In this document: positions 8,954-18,303 of the stretch, in pieces
Layout: each line of letters begins with the position of its first letter
Numbering within the stretch: position 1 is the first letter of the stretch
Origin: CAKZLS01 sp963786305
GTDB lineage: Bacteria > Pseudomonadota > Alphaproteobacteria > Rhodospirillales > Defluviicoccaceae
DNA: 64,000 nucleotides
NCBI GenBank assembly: GCA_963786305.1
Contig: CAWAYL010000015.1
Coordinates: 1 to 64,000, forward strand
Reading direction: 5' to 3'
Program-made: the position numbers and the translations under genes
The notes under the pieces: generated by a model
What the model was told of the DNA's origin: nothing
Databases searched by the model: none
What the model saw: the letters and a program-made list of their open reading frames with translations, nothing else

Positions 8954-10162
8954 ATGAGCGGTGAAGTCAAAAAGGTCGTGCTTGCCTATTCCGGGGGGCT
9001 CGACACCTCGGTTATTTTGCGTTGGCTCAAGGATGCCTACCGCTGCGAGGTCGTTACGTTCACCGCCGACGTGGGACAAGGCGAGGAACTGGAGCCCGCA
9101 CGTAAGAAAGCGGAAATGATGGGTGTCCAGGAGATCTTTGTCGAAGATCTACAGGATGAATTTGTCCGCGACTACGTTTTCCCCATGTTTCGCGCCAACG
9201 CGCTCTATGAAGGTACGTATCTCCTCGGCACCTCCATCGCTCGTCCCCTGATCGCAAAGCGGCAGATCGAGATTGCCCGGCAAGTGGGGGCCGATGCCGT
9301 TTGTCACGGAGCGACGGGCAAGGGCAACGACCAGGTCCGGTTCGAACTGACCTATTATGCGCTGAACCCCGACATCCGCATTATCGCTCCATGGCGGGAA
9401 TGGGACCTGAACTCCCGCGAGCGCTTGATACAGTACGCGGGAGAACATCAGATCCCCGTGCCCAGCGACAAACGCGGCGAGCCTCCATACTCCACGGACG
9501 CCAATCTCTTGCACATTTCCTATGAAGGAAAAGCGCTCGAGGATCCGTGGGTCCGGCCGGACGAATCCATGTTCCAGCTCACCGTTTCGCCCCTGGATGC
9601 CCCCGATGCCGCGACGACTGTGGAAATCGATTTCGAGCAAGGCGACCCGATTGCCGTTGACGGGCAACGGCTCTCACCAGCCCCCCTGCTGGCTCACCTC
9701 AACAAAATTGCCGGAGAAAACGGTGTGGGCCGCGCGGACATCGTCGAAAACCGTTTTGTCGGGATGAAATCCCGGGGCGTGTACGAGACGCCGGGCGGAA
9801 CGGTCTTGCTGCACGCTCACCGTGCCATCGAAAGCATCACCCTGGATCGTGGCGCTGCTCACCTCAAGGACGAGCTCATGCCTCGCTATGCCGAGCTCAT
9901 ATACAATGGTTTCTGGTTCTCCCCCGAAATGAAAGCGCTTCAGGCCGCCATCGACAGCACCCAGCAGAATGTCACCGGAACGGTTCGGATCGATCTGTAC
10001 AAAGGCAACGTCATCGTCACCGGAAGACGCTCGCCCTACAGCCTCTACAGCCAGGACATTGCCACGTTCGAAGCCGACACGGTGTACAACCAGCGTGACG
10101 CTGAGGGATTTATCAAACTGAATGCCTTGAGACTGCGCTTGGCCGCGATGCGTGATCGCTGA
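8954..10162 (+). CDS. argG: Argininosuccinate synthase
   Basis: Joins citrulline and aspartate in the seventh step of arginine synthesis, using ATP. The 402-residue protein is full length and intact. The PP-loop AYSGGLDTSVI is at residues 10-20, GATGKGNDQVRFE near residue 119, and the citrulline/aspartate-binding segments include YEGTYLLGTS. The C-terminal multimerisation helix ends in LRLRLAAMRDR. ATG 8954 follows AAGGGG at a normal distance. It lies downstream of rlmN and the DsbA-family gene and is probably transcribed from its own promoter. Confidence 0.97.
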   Translation: MSGEVKKVVLAYSGGLDTSVILRWLKDAYRCEVVTFTADVGQGEELEPARKKAEMMGVQEIFVEDLQDEFVRDYVFPMFRANALYEGTYLLGTSIARPLIAKRQIEIARQVGADAVCHGATGKGNDQVRFELTYYALNPDIRIIAPWREWDLNSRERLIQYAGEHQIPVPSDKRGEPPYSTDANLLHISYEGKALEDPWVRPDESMFQLTVSPLDAPDAATTVEIDFEQGDPIAVDGQRLSPAPLLAHLNKIAGENGVGRADIVENRFVGMKSRGVYETPGGTVLLHAHRAIESITLDRGAAHLKDELMPRYAELIYNGFWFSPEMKALQAAIDSTQQNVTGTVRIDLYKGNVIVTGRRSPYSLYSQDIATFEADTVYNQRDAEGFIKLNALRLRLAAMRDR

Positions 10163-10178
10163 AAGTCGTTACGATAGC

Positions 10179-10484
10179 TCACTCGTCCGGCTGATGCAGG
10201 AGCGCCAGGATCTCCTCGGGGCTCAGATCCACGCTTCTATCGTCCTCTCTCGCACTCGCGTGGGCGCGGCGATCGACGATCGGAAACGTCCGCCTTTCAT
10301 CGCGGCGACGTCTATCGGAAAAAGACCGAAAGACATACGTTCGCACGGTTTCCGGGCTCGCACCCTCAGCGTCTCTGGAAACCGCTCGGTTCGCATTGTT
10401 TCTTCTTTCCGATCCGTGCCGACGCTCCTCGAAACATCGCCGGTCCCATTCCCACCTGCGGTCTTGCATCGGTCCGCCTAGCAT
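10179..10484 (-). CDS. Hypothetical small arginine-rich protein
   Basis: A 101-residue ORF starting at ATG 10484 with a good ribosome site (AGGAGG, eight bases upstream). The composition is striking: repeated D/E-RR units (QDRRWEWDRR, EERRHGSERR, SDRRRRDERR, VDRRAH) in the first three quarters, then an acidic helix-like tail DLSPEEILALLHQ. There is no signal peptide or membrane segment. It could bind nucleic acid or a partner through the paired arginines; I do not recognise the family. It lies convergent to argG, with 16 bp between the stops, and downstream of the EF-G paralogue. Confidence 0.5.
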   Translation of the reverse strand: MLGGPMQDRRWEWDRRCFEERRHGSERRNNANRAVSRDAEGASPETVRTYVFRSFSDRRRRDERRTFPIVDRRAHASAREDDRSVDLSPEEILALLHQPDE

Positions 10485-10502
10485 CGCATCGCCTCCTGCG
10501 CT

Positions 10503-10694
10503 TTACTGCCGGTCAACTCCCGATGGAGAACTCACATCGGCAATACGGACGTTCTCCAGGTTCAGCCCCAAGGGAACGCCGTGCCCGCGGGCAACCCGAG
10601 CCGAACACCAAGGTATCACTTTGATCGAAAAAAATCTAGAAATACCTCTCAGGGTTGTGGTGCAGGGCCCGGCATCGCGGGTCGACCGCATCAT
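10503..10694 (-). CDS. Possible small ORF after the EF-G paralogue
   Basis: A 63-residue frame whose ATG overlaps the EF-G-like stop as ATGA, which is the only argument that it is real. The sequence has no recognisable domain or membrane segment. The region otherwise serves as the leader of the small arginine-rich gene downstream. Confidence 0.25.
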   Translation of the reverse strand: MMRSTRDAGPCTTTLRGISRFFSIKVIPWCSARVARGHGVPLGLNLENVRIADVSSPSGVDRQ

Positions 10695-12715
10695 TCCGCG
10701 CCGGCCCGTCGCGTCACGATATCATCCGCGATCCTACCCGTCAGTTCCTGCAGATGGTCGAATTTCCATTCGAATGTGCCAACGCCCAATGTCGCCGACC
10801 GTAACTCAATAATCAGGCCGTGCATTTCGGCCTGCGGCAGCATCACCGAAACTTCGTCCCACCCTTTCCAGTCCTCTTTCGGACCGAAGCCAAGGATTTG
10901 GCCACGGCGGCCACTGACAAGCCGCTGAATGCGCGACGTGAACTCGCTGGGAAGCGCGATCTTGACCTCGAAGATGGGCTCCAGCAGAACCGGGCTGCAT
11001 TTCGGCATGCCTTCGCGCATCGCCATCGCCGCCGCCTTGCGAAACGCCATGTCCGAGCTGTCCACGGAATGATACTGGCCGTCGGTCAGGGTCACGGCGA
11101 CATCCACCACCGGAAAACCCAGCGGGCCACGCTGCATATACTCCCTGGCGCCGGCCTCGACGGCCGGAATATACTGCTTCGGCACGACCCCTCCGGTAAT
11201 GACGCTATTGAATTCGAACCCGGTGCCGCGGGGAAGGGGTTTTATCTCCAGATGGACGTCGCCGAACTCGCCATGCCCGCCGGACTGCTTCTTGTGCCGC
11301 GCGTGATGGCTCACCGAGCCGCGGATTGTCTCCTTATAGGGAACCAGCGGCTGATCGGCGACGATATCGACATTGTACCGATTTTTGACGCGGTCCAGGG
11401 CGATGGAGAGCTGCATCTCCCCCAGACCCCAGAGAAGCAGCCCGCCGGCATCCTCGTCATGGCTGAACGACAGGGATGGATCTTCGTCGACCAGTCGTCC
11501 CAGGGCTCCCGAGAGCTTGACCTCGTCCGCCCTCTGCTTGGCGTGGACAGCCAGCGAAAACAGCGGTTTCAGCGGTTCCGGCCACGCGACGGCTTCGACG
11601 GCACCCGACGGGGACAGTAGATCACCGGTGGCGACCCCGTCCAGTCGTCCGAGCGCCACCACCTCGCCGATCCCCGCCGCAGGCTGCTTTTCCAGCTTCT
11701 GGCCAAGCATCTTATTGACGCCGCTGAGCCGCTCGCCGTTCAGCGTCATGCCATCGGAAATCTCCCCGCGCAGGACGCGTGCAATCGAGAGTTTTCCCGT
11801 ATGGGCCGCGTGAAGGGTCTTGAACACGCGCGCGCACGGCTCGCCGTCAGGCTCGATCCCCAGCCGCCCGGCGGTCACGGTCGGCTCCGGGGCTTCGTGA
11901 CGCAGCGCCTTTAAAAGCCGGTTAATTCCGTACATATTTTCGGCGGAACCAAAAAACACGGGAACGATCAGATCCTCCTGCAGATCCTTGGCGAGGCCGG
12001 AATAGATTTCGTCGGCGGACGGAACCGCGTCCTCAAGCAGCTTCTCCAATAGCGAATCGTCAAAATCGGCCAGCAACTCGAGCATTTCGGTTCGCGCCGT
12101 CTGTTCGTCATCGGCGATCGTCTCGGGCAGTTTGATCAGCTCGGATCCGTCACCGCCTTTCCAACGAAACGCCCGCTCGCTCGCCAGGTCGACAAAGCCG
12201 GTGACGGCATCGCCATCGCGGATGGGAAGCTCGCGCAGGACCAGGGGGCGATTGGATAAGTCCTGCAACGCCGAGAACGTTTCGCGCAGGTTGGCGTTCT
12301 CGGTGTCCATCTTGTTGATGAAGATGAGATGGGGAATGCCGTTGTCATCGAGAAATTTGAGCAACGGAGCCACGATCAGGCTTTTCTGCGGTTCCGGCTC
12401 ACAGACCACCACGGCGGCGTCCACGGCCATGAGCGCATTGTAGGTATCCTGGATAAGCTCGACAAATCCCGGGCAGTCGATAAACGTCCACGTGTCGCCT
12501 AGATATTCGGTCGTCGCCACATTCGGCTCGGTACTCATCTGGCGCTCGCGAGCTTCGGCCGCGCTGTCTCCCACCGTATTCCCGTCCTTTATGGTTCCCT
12601 TCCGGGTGATTGCGTCGGTGCGGGCAAGAAAGCTCTCCAGTAAGGAGGTCTTGCCGCTCAGGTATGGTCCGACGAGAGCAGCGCAACGGGGCGCGGATGG
12701 CGGTTTGTTTCTCAC
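10691..12715 (-). CDS. Elongation factor G-like translational GTPase (second-type EF-G paralogue)
   Basis: A 674-residue protein with the five-domain EF-G layout. The G1 loop is the unusual GPYLSGKTSLL rather than the canonical GHVDAGKTT. G3 is DCPGF, where normal EF-G has DTPGH, and G4 is NKMD. Domain IV (HHARHKKQSGGHGEFGDV) and a full C-terminus are present. Alphaproteobacteria often carry such a divergent copy besides the main fusA, and its role (ribosome recycling, stress or a specialised GTPase) is not established. This is not the fusA of the str operon, since no ribosomal protein genes are nearby. The gene is intact. Confidence 0.85.
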   Translation of the reverse strand: MRNKPPSAPRCAALVGPYLSGKTSLLESFLARTDAITRKGTIKDGNTVGDSAAEARERQMSTEPNVATTEYLGDTWTFIDCPGFVELIQDTYNALMAVDAAVVVCEPEPQKSLIVAPLLKFLDDNGIPHLIFINKMDTENANLRETFSALQDLSNRPLVLRELPIRDGDAVTGFVDLASERAFRWKGGDGSELIKLPETIADDEQTARTEMLELLADFDDSLLEKLLEDAVPSADEIYSGLAKDLQEDLIVPVFFGSAENMYGINRLLKALRHEAPEPTVTAGRLGIEPDGEPCARVFKTLHAAHTGKLSIARVLRGEISDGMTLNGERLSGVNKMLGQKLEKQPAAGIGEVVALGRLDGVATGDLLSPSGAVEAVAWPEPLKPLFSLAVHAKQRADEVKLSGALGRLVDEDPSLSFSHDEDAGGLLLWGLGEMQLSIALDRVKNRYNVDIVADQPLVPYKETIRGSVSHHARHKKQSGGHGEFGDVHLEIKPLPRGTGFEFNSVITGGVVPKQYIPAVEAGAREYMQRGPLGFPVVDVAVTLTDGQYHSVDSSDMAFRKAAAMAMREGMPKCSPVLLEPIFEVKIALPSEFTSRIQRLVSGRRGQILGFGPKEDWKGWDEVSVMLPQAEMHGLIIELRSATLGVGTFEWKFDHLQELTGRIADDIVTRRAGAE

Positions 12716-12828
12716 GAGAATCCTCCCGGAAGCTGTTTATCTTGCCATGTATTATGTTTTTTTTGTCGAGCGGCTGATTGCGAAAATTACCTTCACCGGT
12801 GGTCGAAGCAAGCAAAAAGACGGGGCCG

Positions 12829-14031
12829 TCAGCTCAATGCGTCACACGCCCGTTGGATGCGCGTGCACGCCTGCTCAAGCAGATCGGTCGACGTGGCGTA
12901 GGAAACACGGAAATATGGCGACAGCCCAAAAGCCGACCCCTGCACGGCGGCGACCCCCTCGGCTTCGAGCAAATAGGTGACGAAGTCGTCGTCGGTGTCG
13001 ATTTTCTGTCCGTTCGGCGTTGTCTTGCCGATGGCGCCCGCGCATGACGGATAGACATAGAATGCGCCTTCCGGCGTATGGCACGACAGCCCCTGGGCCT
13101 CGTTCAGCATGGAGACCACCAGATCTCGCCTCTGCTTGAACACCTCGTTGTTCCGGGCGATGAAATCTTGTGGTCCGTTGAGGGCCGCGACGGCCGCGGC
13201 CTGCGAGATCGAACTCGTGTGTGTCGTGCTTTGCGATTGTAAATTGTTCATTCCCTTGACGAGTTCCACCGGTCCCGCCGCGTAGCCGACGCGCCATCCG
13301 GTCATGCAGTAGGCCTTGGAGCAGCCGTTCAGCGTCAGTGTCCGGTCGTACAGTCGGGGCTCCACCTGCGCCGGCGTCGTGAACTTGAAATCGTCGTAGA
13401 TGACGTGTTCGTACATATCGTCGGGCATCACCCACACATGCGGGTGCTTGAGCAGAACGTCGGTGATTTCCTTCAGTTCAGCGCGCGTGTAGGCGGCGCC
13501 GGTGGGGTTCGAGGGCGAATTCAGAATGAGCCACTTGGTTTTGGGGGTGATCGCGCGGTCGAGATCTTCGGCGCGCAACTTGAAGCCGTTCTCCTCCGGG
13601 CATGGCACGATCACCGGCCGGCCGTTGGCCAGCACCACGATGTCCGGATACGAAACCCAGTAAGGCGCCGGAATGACAACTTCGTCGCCCGCGTCCAGGG
13701 TTGCCATCAGCGCGTTGAAAATCGTCTGCTTGCCGCCGCAGCCGACGGTAATCTGCTCGAACGTGTAATCGAGCTCGTTATCGCGTTTGAACTTGGCGGA
13801 AATGGCCTGCCGCAATAGCAGCGTGCCGGCGACCGGCGTATACTTGGTTTCCCCCTTGTCGATCGCCAGTTTCGCCGCCTCCTTGATGTGGTCCGGCGTG
13901 TCGAAATCGGGTTCGCCGGCCCCAAGGCCGATCACGTCACGACCTTTCGCTTTCAGCTCCGCCGCCTTCTGCGTGACCGCGATTGTCGGCGAAGGTTTGA
14001 TGCGGCCTAAACGTTGAGAAAGAAAAGCCAT
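12829..14031 (-). CDS. aatA: Pyridoxal-phosphate aminotransferase, aspartate aminotransferase type
   Basis: A full-length 400-residue class I/II aminotransferase of the bacterial Ib aspartate aminotransferase kind. It transfers amino groups between aspartate and 2-oxoglutarate, and some members also use prephenate. Visible signatures are GLGAGEPDFDTPDHIK (substrate end), LNSPSNPTGAAYT, the PLP lysine in LNGCSKAYCMTGWRVGY and FRVSYATS near the C-terminus. It is intact and transcribed divergently from uvrB, with a 170-bp gap that contains a CCGCAA/TTGCGG hairpin near 14101-14117. Confidence 0.9.
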   Translation of the reverse strand: MAFLSQRLGRIKPSPTIAVTQKAAELKAKGRDVIGLGAGEPDFDTPDHIKEAAKLAIDKGETKYTPVAGTLLLRQAISAKFKRDNELDYTFEQITVGCGGKQTIFNALMATLDAGDEVVIPAPYWVSYPDIVVLANGRPVIVPCPEENGFKLRAEDLDRAITPKTKWLILNSPSNPTGAAYTRAELKEITDVLLKHPHVWVMPDDMYEHVIYDDFKFTTPAQVEPRLYDRTLTLNGCSKAYCMTGWRVGYAAGPVELVKGMNNLQSQSTTHTSSISQAAAVAALNGPQDFIARNNEVFKQRRDLVVSMLNEAQGLSCHTPEGAFYVYPSCAGAIGKTTPNGQKIDTDDDFVTYLLEAEGVAAVQGSAFGLSPYFRVSYATSTDLLEQACTRIQRACDALS

Positions 14032-14201
14032 GGGAAGACTCCGATCAGTGCGGGACCAATTGCTGCGCGCAGACTAGGCCTCCGGAATTAGCAGGGCAAC
14101 CCGCAATGAACTTGCGGTGCGCGGGCAAAAGACTAGAGGAAGTAGCGACGCGCTCGACCGACGATATGGCTATTGGCGCCGACCCTACCTATAACTGAGG
14201 T

Positions 14202-16336
14202 ATGGTTGCCCTCACAAATCCACTGCTCCTGGTCCCCGAGAAACGCCGTCCTGTCGAAGCGGGCGGCCGCTTCCGGGTCGTCTCCGATTTCGAGCCGGCG
14301 GGCGATCAACCCGAGGCCATTGCCGAGCTTACCCAGGGCATCGATGGCGGCGAGCGCGATCAGGTCTTGCTCGGCGTGACCGGATCGGGAAAAACCTTCA
14401 CCGTCGCCAAGGTCATCGAAAACCTCCAGCGCCCCGCCCTCGTTCTCGCTCCCAACAAGACCCTTGCGGCCCAGTTATATGCGGAAATGAAGGCTTTTTT
14501 CCCGGACAACGCGGTCGAGTACTTCGTGTCGTACTACGACTACTATCAGCCAGAGGCCTATGTCCCGAGGAGCGACACCTACATCGAGAAGGACGCCTCG
14601 ATCAACGAGCAAATCGACCGCATGCGGCATGCCGCGACACGCGCTTTGCTCGAACGGAGCGACGTGATCATCGTTGCATCCGTCTCGTGTATATACGGCA
14701 TCGGTGCGGTGGAAACCTATGCGCAGATGGTTGTTTCGCTCACCCGCAAACAATCCCTGAACCGCAACGAGTTGCTGAAACGCCTGGTTAGCCTTCAGTA
14801 CCGGAGAAACGATGCGAACTTCTTTCGCGGCGGCTTTCGAGTTCGTGGCGACGTGGTGGAGATTTACCCGTCGCACCTGGAAGACAGGGCTTGGCGTTTG
14901 TCCCTGTTCGGCGACGAACTGGAGGAAATCTGGGAAATCGACCCCTTGACCGGGGAAAAGACAGGCACGCTGAACACCGTCACGATCTATCCCAACAGCC
15001 ATTACGTCACTCCGCGCCCGACGCTCCAGCAAGCGTTCCCGAAGATCAAGGCGGAACTCAAAGGGCGCCTCGACGAACTCGTTCCCGAGGGCAAACTGCT
15101 TGAAGTCCCAACGCCTCCAGGAGCGTACGACGTTCGATCTTGAGATGCTGGAAACCACCGGCCATTGCAATGGCATCGAAAACTATTCGCGCTATCTCAC
15201 GGGCCGCAACCCAGGCGAACCGCCGCCGACACTGTTCGAATATCTGCCCGAAAACGCCCTGTTGTTCGTGGACGAGAGCCATGTGACCGTGCCGCAAATC
15301 GGCGGCATGTTTCGCGGCGACTACAATCGCAAGACAACCCTCGCCGAGTATGGCTTCCGGCTGCCTTCGTGCGTCGACAATCGTCCCCTGAAGTTCGAGG
15401 AATGGGATGCCATGCGCCCACAGACGGTATTCGTCTCGGCGACGCCGGGTCCGTGGGAGCTGGAACGTACCGGCGGGGTGATCGTGGAACAGGTGGTGCG
15501 CCCCACGGGGTTGATCGATCCACCGTGCATTGTCCGGCCGGTGGAAAACCAGGTGGACGACCTGATGAACGAGGCCAAGGCGGTGGCGGCGCGCGGTCAA
15601 CGCGTTCTGGTGACCACCCTGACCAAGCGCATGGCCGAGGACCTGACGGAATACCTCCACGATCAGGGAATACGCGTCCGCTACATGCATTCCGACATCG
15701 ACACGCTGGAGCGCATCGAAATCATCCGGGACCTGAGGCTGGGCGCTTTCGACGTGCTGGTGGGCATCAATCTGCTGCGCGAGGGCCTGGACATTCCCGA
15801 ATGCGCCCTGGTCGCCGTTCTCGACGCCGACAAGGAAGGCTTTCTGCGCTCCAAGACCAGCCTGGTTCAAACCATCGGCCGAGCGGCCCGCAACCTCGAC
15901 GGCCGGGTGATCCTCTATGCCGACAAGCAGACTGAAGTCCCTGGAGTATGCCATCAGCGAAACCAACCGCCGCCGGGAACGCCAGCAGGCCTACAACGCG
16001 GCCCATGGCATCACGCCCGAGGGCATCCGCAAGGGCATCTCGGATGTCCTGGGCAGTGTCTACGAGCACGACTATGTGACCGTCGATACCGGCGTCGGCG
16101 GCGAGACGCACCTGGTTGGCAAGAATCTGTCCAACCATATCGCCGATCTGGAAGCCCGCATGCGCACGGCGGCCGCCGAACTGGAGTTCGAGGAAGCCGC
16201 CCGGCTGCGCGATGAAATCCGGCGCCTCGAAGCCATGGAACTGGGTCTCGACAAGGCCGGCGTCGCGCCGCGGTTCGCCAGCGCGTCTGGTCGTAACAGA
16301 TCGAAGTCAGGGCGATCTAGAAAACGGGGACGTTGA
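14202..16336 (+). pseudogene. uvrB: Excinuclease ABC subunit B (UvrB), two frameshifts
   Basis: The damage-verifying helicase-like subunit of nucleotide excision repair. Frame 1 (ATG 14202, GAGG upstream) holds the Walker A GVTGSGKTFTVAK and the beta-hairpin region EYFVSYYDYYQPEAYVP. After a shift near 15105 frame 2 has the Walker B LLFVDESH, VFVSATPGPWE and the helicase motif VQTIGRAARN. After a second shift near 15940 frame 3 has AISETNRRRE and the UVR motif ELEFEEAARLRDEI, which binds UvrC. Joined, it is about 710 residues, a normal size. As given the gene cannot make UvrB. Confidence 0.9.
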
Positions 16337-16398
16337 GCGCCTGAACCCGCCGTTCCTCGTCCGTTGGAACCCGGCAAATCTGCGAATTAGAGCCGACG

Positions 16399-17115
16399 AT
16401 GAATCAAGCAGACAGTAAGGCCGTGGTGCTGTTTTCGGGTGGACAGGATTCGACGACCTGCCTCGCCTGGGCGCTGACCACTTTCGACTCGGTGGAAACG
16501 ATCGCATTCGACTACGGCCAACGGCATGCCATCGAGCTTGAATGCCAGAAAACCGTCCTCGCCGAACTGGTACGCCAGTTTCCGCAATGGACGGCGCGGC
16601 TGGGACCGAATCGCCAGATCGATCTGCGTGTCCTCAACCAGATTTCCGAAACCGCGCTGACACGGGACGTCCAGATCGAGATGGATGAGCGGGGCCTTCC
16701 CAACACGTTCGTTCCCGGGCGCAACATCCTGTTTCTTACCATGGCCGGTATCCTTGCCTACCGCCGCGGCGCCGGCCATATCGTCGGCGGCATGTGCCAG
16801 ACGGACTTCTCGGGTTATCCCGACTGCCGCGACGATGCCATCAAGGCGATGCAGGTGGCGCTCAATATCGGCATGGACGCACGGTTCGTCCTGCACACGC
16901 CGCTGATGTGGCGGGACAAGGCGGCGACCTGGGCGCTCGCCCATGAGTTGGGTGGGCGACCGTTCATCGACCTCGTCCGCGAGCACACCCATACCTGCTA
17001 TCTGGGTGACCGTTCCCAGCGCCATGATTGGGGTTACGGCTGCGGCCGGTGCCCGGCATGCGAACTGCGCCAACACGGTCACACCCGTTTCCTTGGGATG
17101 ACCCCTGCCCCTTAA
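16399..17115 (+). CDS. queC: 7-cyano-7-deazaguanine synthase QueC
   Basis: Converts 7-carboxy-7-deazaguanine to preQ0 with ATP and ammonia, in queuosine biosynthesis. The 238-residue protein has the PP-loop FSGGQDSTTCL at residues 12-22 and the C-terminal zinc site CGRCPACELRQHG. It is intact, starts at ATG 16399 and is followed after 66 bp by a VUT-family transporter gene. No preQ1 riboswitch-like leader is visible. Confidence 0.95.
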   Translation: MNQADSKAVVLFSGGQDSTTCLAWALTTFDSVETIAFDYGQRHAIELECQKTVLAELVRQFPQWTARLGPNRQIDLRVLNQISETALTRDVQIEMDERGLPNTFVPGRNILFLTMAGILAYRRGAGHIVGGMCQTDFSGYPDCRDDAIKAMQVALNIGMDARFVLHTPLMWRDKAATWALAHELGGRPFIDLVREHTHTCYLGDRSQRHDWGYGCGRCPACELRQHGHTRFLGMTPAP

Positions 17116-17181
17116 CCTTAAGGCGCAACGATGTTATGAGGTGCCGCTGTTCGGCATGAAATTCGACCGGGAAAGGACCCG

Positions 17182-17736
17182 ATGGACCGCGAAAGACTCG
17201 AAGGTTTTGGATTTCTGGCGGCGTTCGCCGCGTGCATTCCGGCTGCCAACTGGCTGATCGGCAATGTTGGAACCACGTGCGTTCCGCATGGTCCGTGCCT
17301 GATCCCCGTCGCCCCCGGCATCTCCGCGCCCAGCGGCGTGCTGATGATCGGTCTGGCCCTGGTTCTTCGCGACATGACGCAGCGCCGGCTGGGGTTGCGC
17401 TGGGCCGTCGCCGCCATTGTCGGCGGTGCGCTTTTGTCCATATTGGTGGCCCCTCCCGAGCTTGTCGTCGCGTCTGGAACGGCGTTTCTGCTCTCGGAGT
17501 TGGCGGATTTCGCGGTCTACACGCCGCTACAGCGCCGTCGCCTGATCCTCGCCGTCCTCGCCAGCAGCACGGTCGGATTGGTGATCGACAGCGCCGTTTT
17601 TCTCTATCTGGCGTTCGGCAACCTCGCCTATTTCGAAGGTCAGGTCATCGGCAAGGCCTGGATGGTCGTCATCGCCATGCCGGTGATCTGGTGGCTGCGC
17701 CAGCGCGACCGGCGTCTCGGCATCCAGCCCGCGTGA
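17182..17736 (+). CDS. VUT-family (YhhQ-type) transporter, probable queuosine-precursor uptake protein
   Basis: A 184-residue integral membrane protein with about five or six hydrophobic segments and the family core APSGVLMIGLALVLRDMTQRRLG near residues 48-70. YhhQ-type VUT proteins import preQ0/preQ1 or related bases. Its position right after queC supports that role here, as an inference from context. The C-terminus is basic (WWLRQRDRRLG). It is convergent with rsmD, with only 3 bp between the stop codons. Confidence 0.8.
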   Translation: MDRERLEGFGFLAAFAACIPAANWLIGNVGTTCVPHGPCLIPVAPGISAPSGVLMIGLALVLRDMTQRRLGLRWAVAAIVGGALLSILVAPPELVVASGTAFLLSELADFAVYTPLQRRRLILAVLASSTVGLVIDSAVFLYLAFGNLAYFEGQVIGKAWMVVIAMPVIWWLRQRDRRLGIQPA

Positions 17737-17739
17737 CGG

Positions 17740-18303
17740 TCACTGCGCCCGCAAAAAGGCGATGCGCGCCGCGCCATAGGTTCGCTCGTCCAGCGTGGTA
17801 TATCCCGGCGGCGGGACGAGGCTCTCCCGGGCCGCCACCTCGACGACGCAGACCGCGCCTGCACCGATCCAGCCGCGCGCCCTCAGGCCCTCCAGCGCCG
17901 GAACGGCCAGACCCGAGCCGTAGGGCGGATCGAGAAAGGCAAGCCCGGCGGGGGCCTCGGCGGCCCCGGGCGGCGCCGGAAGGCGCGCCGCGTCCAGTTT
18001 GAGCAGGACCGCGCGGTGCTCCTCGTTCAAGGCCGCCGCGTTGCTCCGGATGCCCTTCAGCGCCACGCGATCGCGATCGACGAACACCGCCCGTGCGGCG
18101 CCCCGCGATAGCGCCTCCAAACCGTAGGCGCCCGTCCCGGCGAACATATCCAGGACCACGGCGTCTTCGAAACCCGGCATCTCCGGATGGTGGCCGAGGA
18201 TGTTGAACACGGCCTCGCGCGCCCGATCCGCGGTGGGTCGGAGTTCCCCGCCGCGGGGCGCTTGGAGACGCCGCCCCCCATGTCTACCGCCGATGATCCT
18301 CAT
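17740..18303 (-). CDS. rsmD: 16S rRNA (guanine966-N2)-methyltransferase RsmD
   Basis: A small SAM-dependent methyltransferase of 187 residues that modifies G966 of 16S rRNA. RIIGGRHGGRRL opens the protein, VVLDMFAGTGAYGLEALSRG is the SAM-binding motif, and LAFLDPPYGSG carries the catalytic DPPY motif. Its ATG (18303) overlaps the rluB stop as ATGA, so it is the second gene of a coupled pair. Confidence 0.93.
   Translation of the reverse strand: MRIIGGRHGGRRLQAPRGGELRPTADRAREAVFNILGHHPEMPGFEDAVVLDMFAGTGAYGLEALSRGAARAVFVDRDRVALKGIRSNAAALNEEHRAVLLKLDAARLPAPPGAAEAPAGLAFLDPPYGSGLAVPALEGLRARGWIGAGAVCVVEVAARESLVPPPGYTTLDERTYGAARIAFLRAQ

Noticed and set aside
14101..14117. LexA-type operator upstream of uvrB
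   Set aside because: Only a CCGCAA/TTGCGG hairpin is present; there is no GTTC-N7-GTTC alphaproteobacterial SOS box.
17110..17125. CtrA-like TTAACC/TTAAGG motif after queC
   Set aside because: It overlaps the queC stop codon, lacks the second half-site at the right spacing and precedes no cell-cycle gene.
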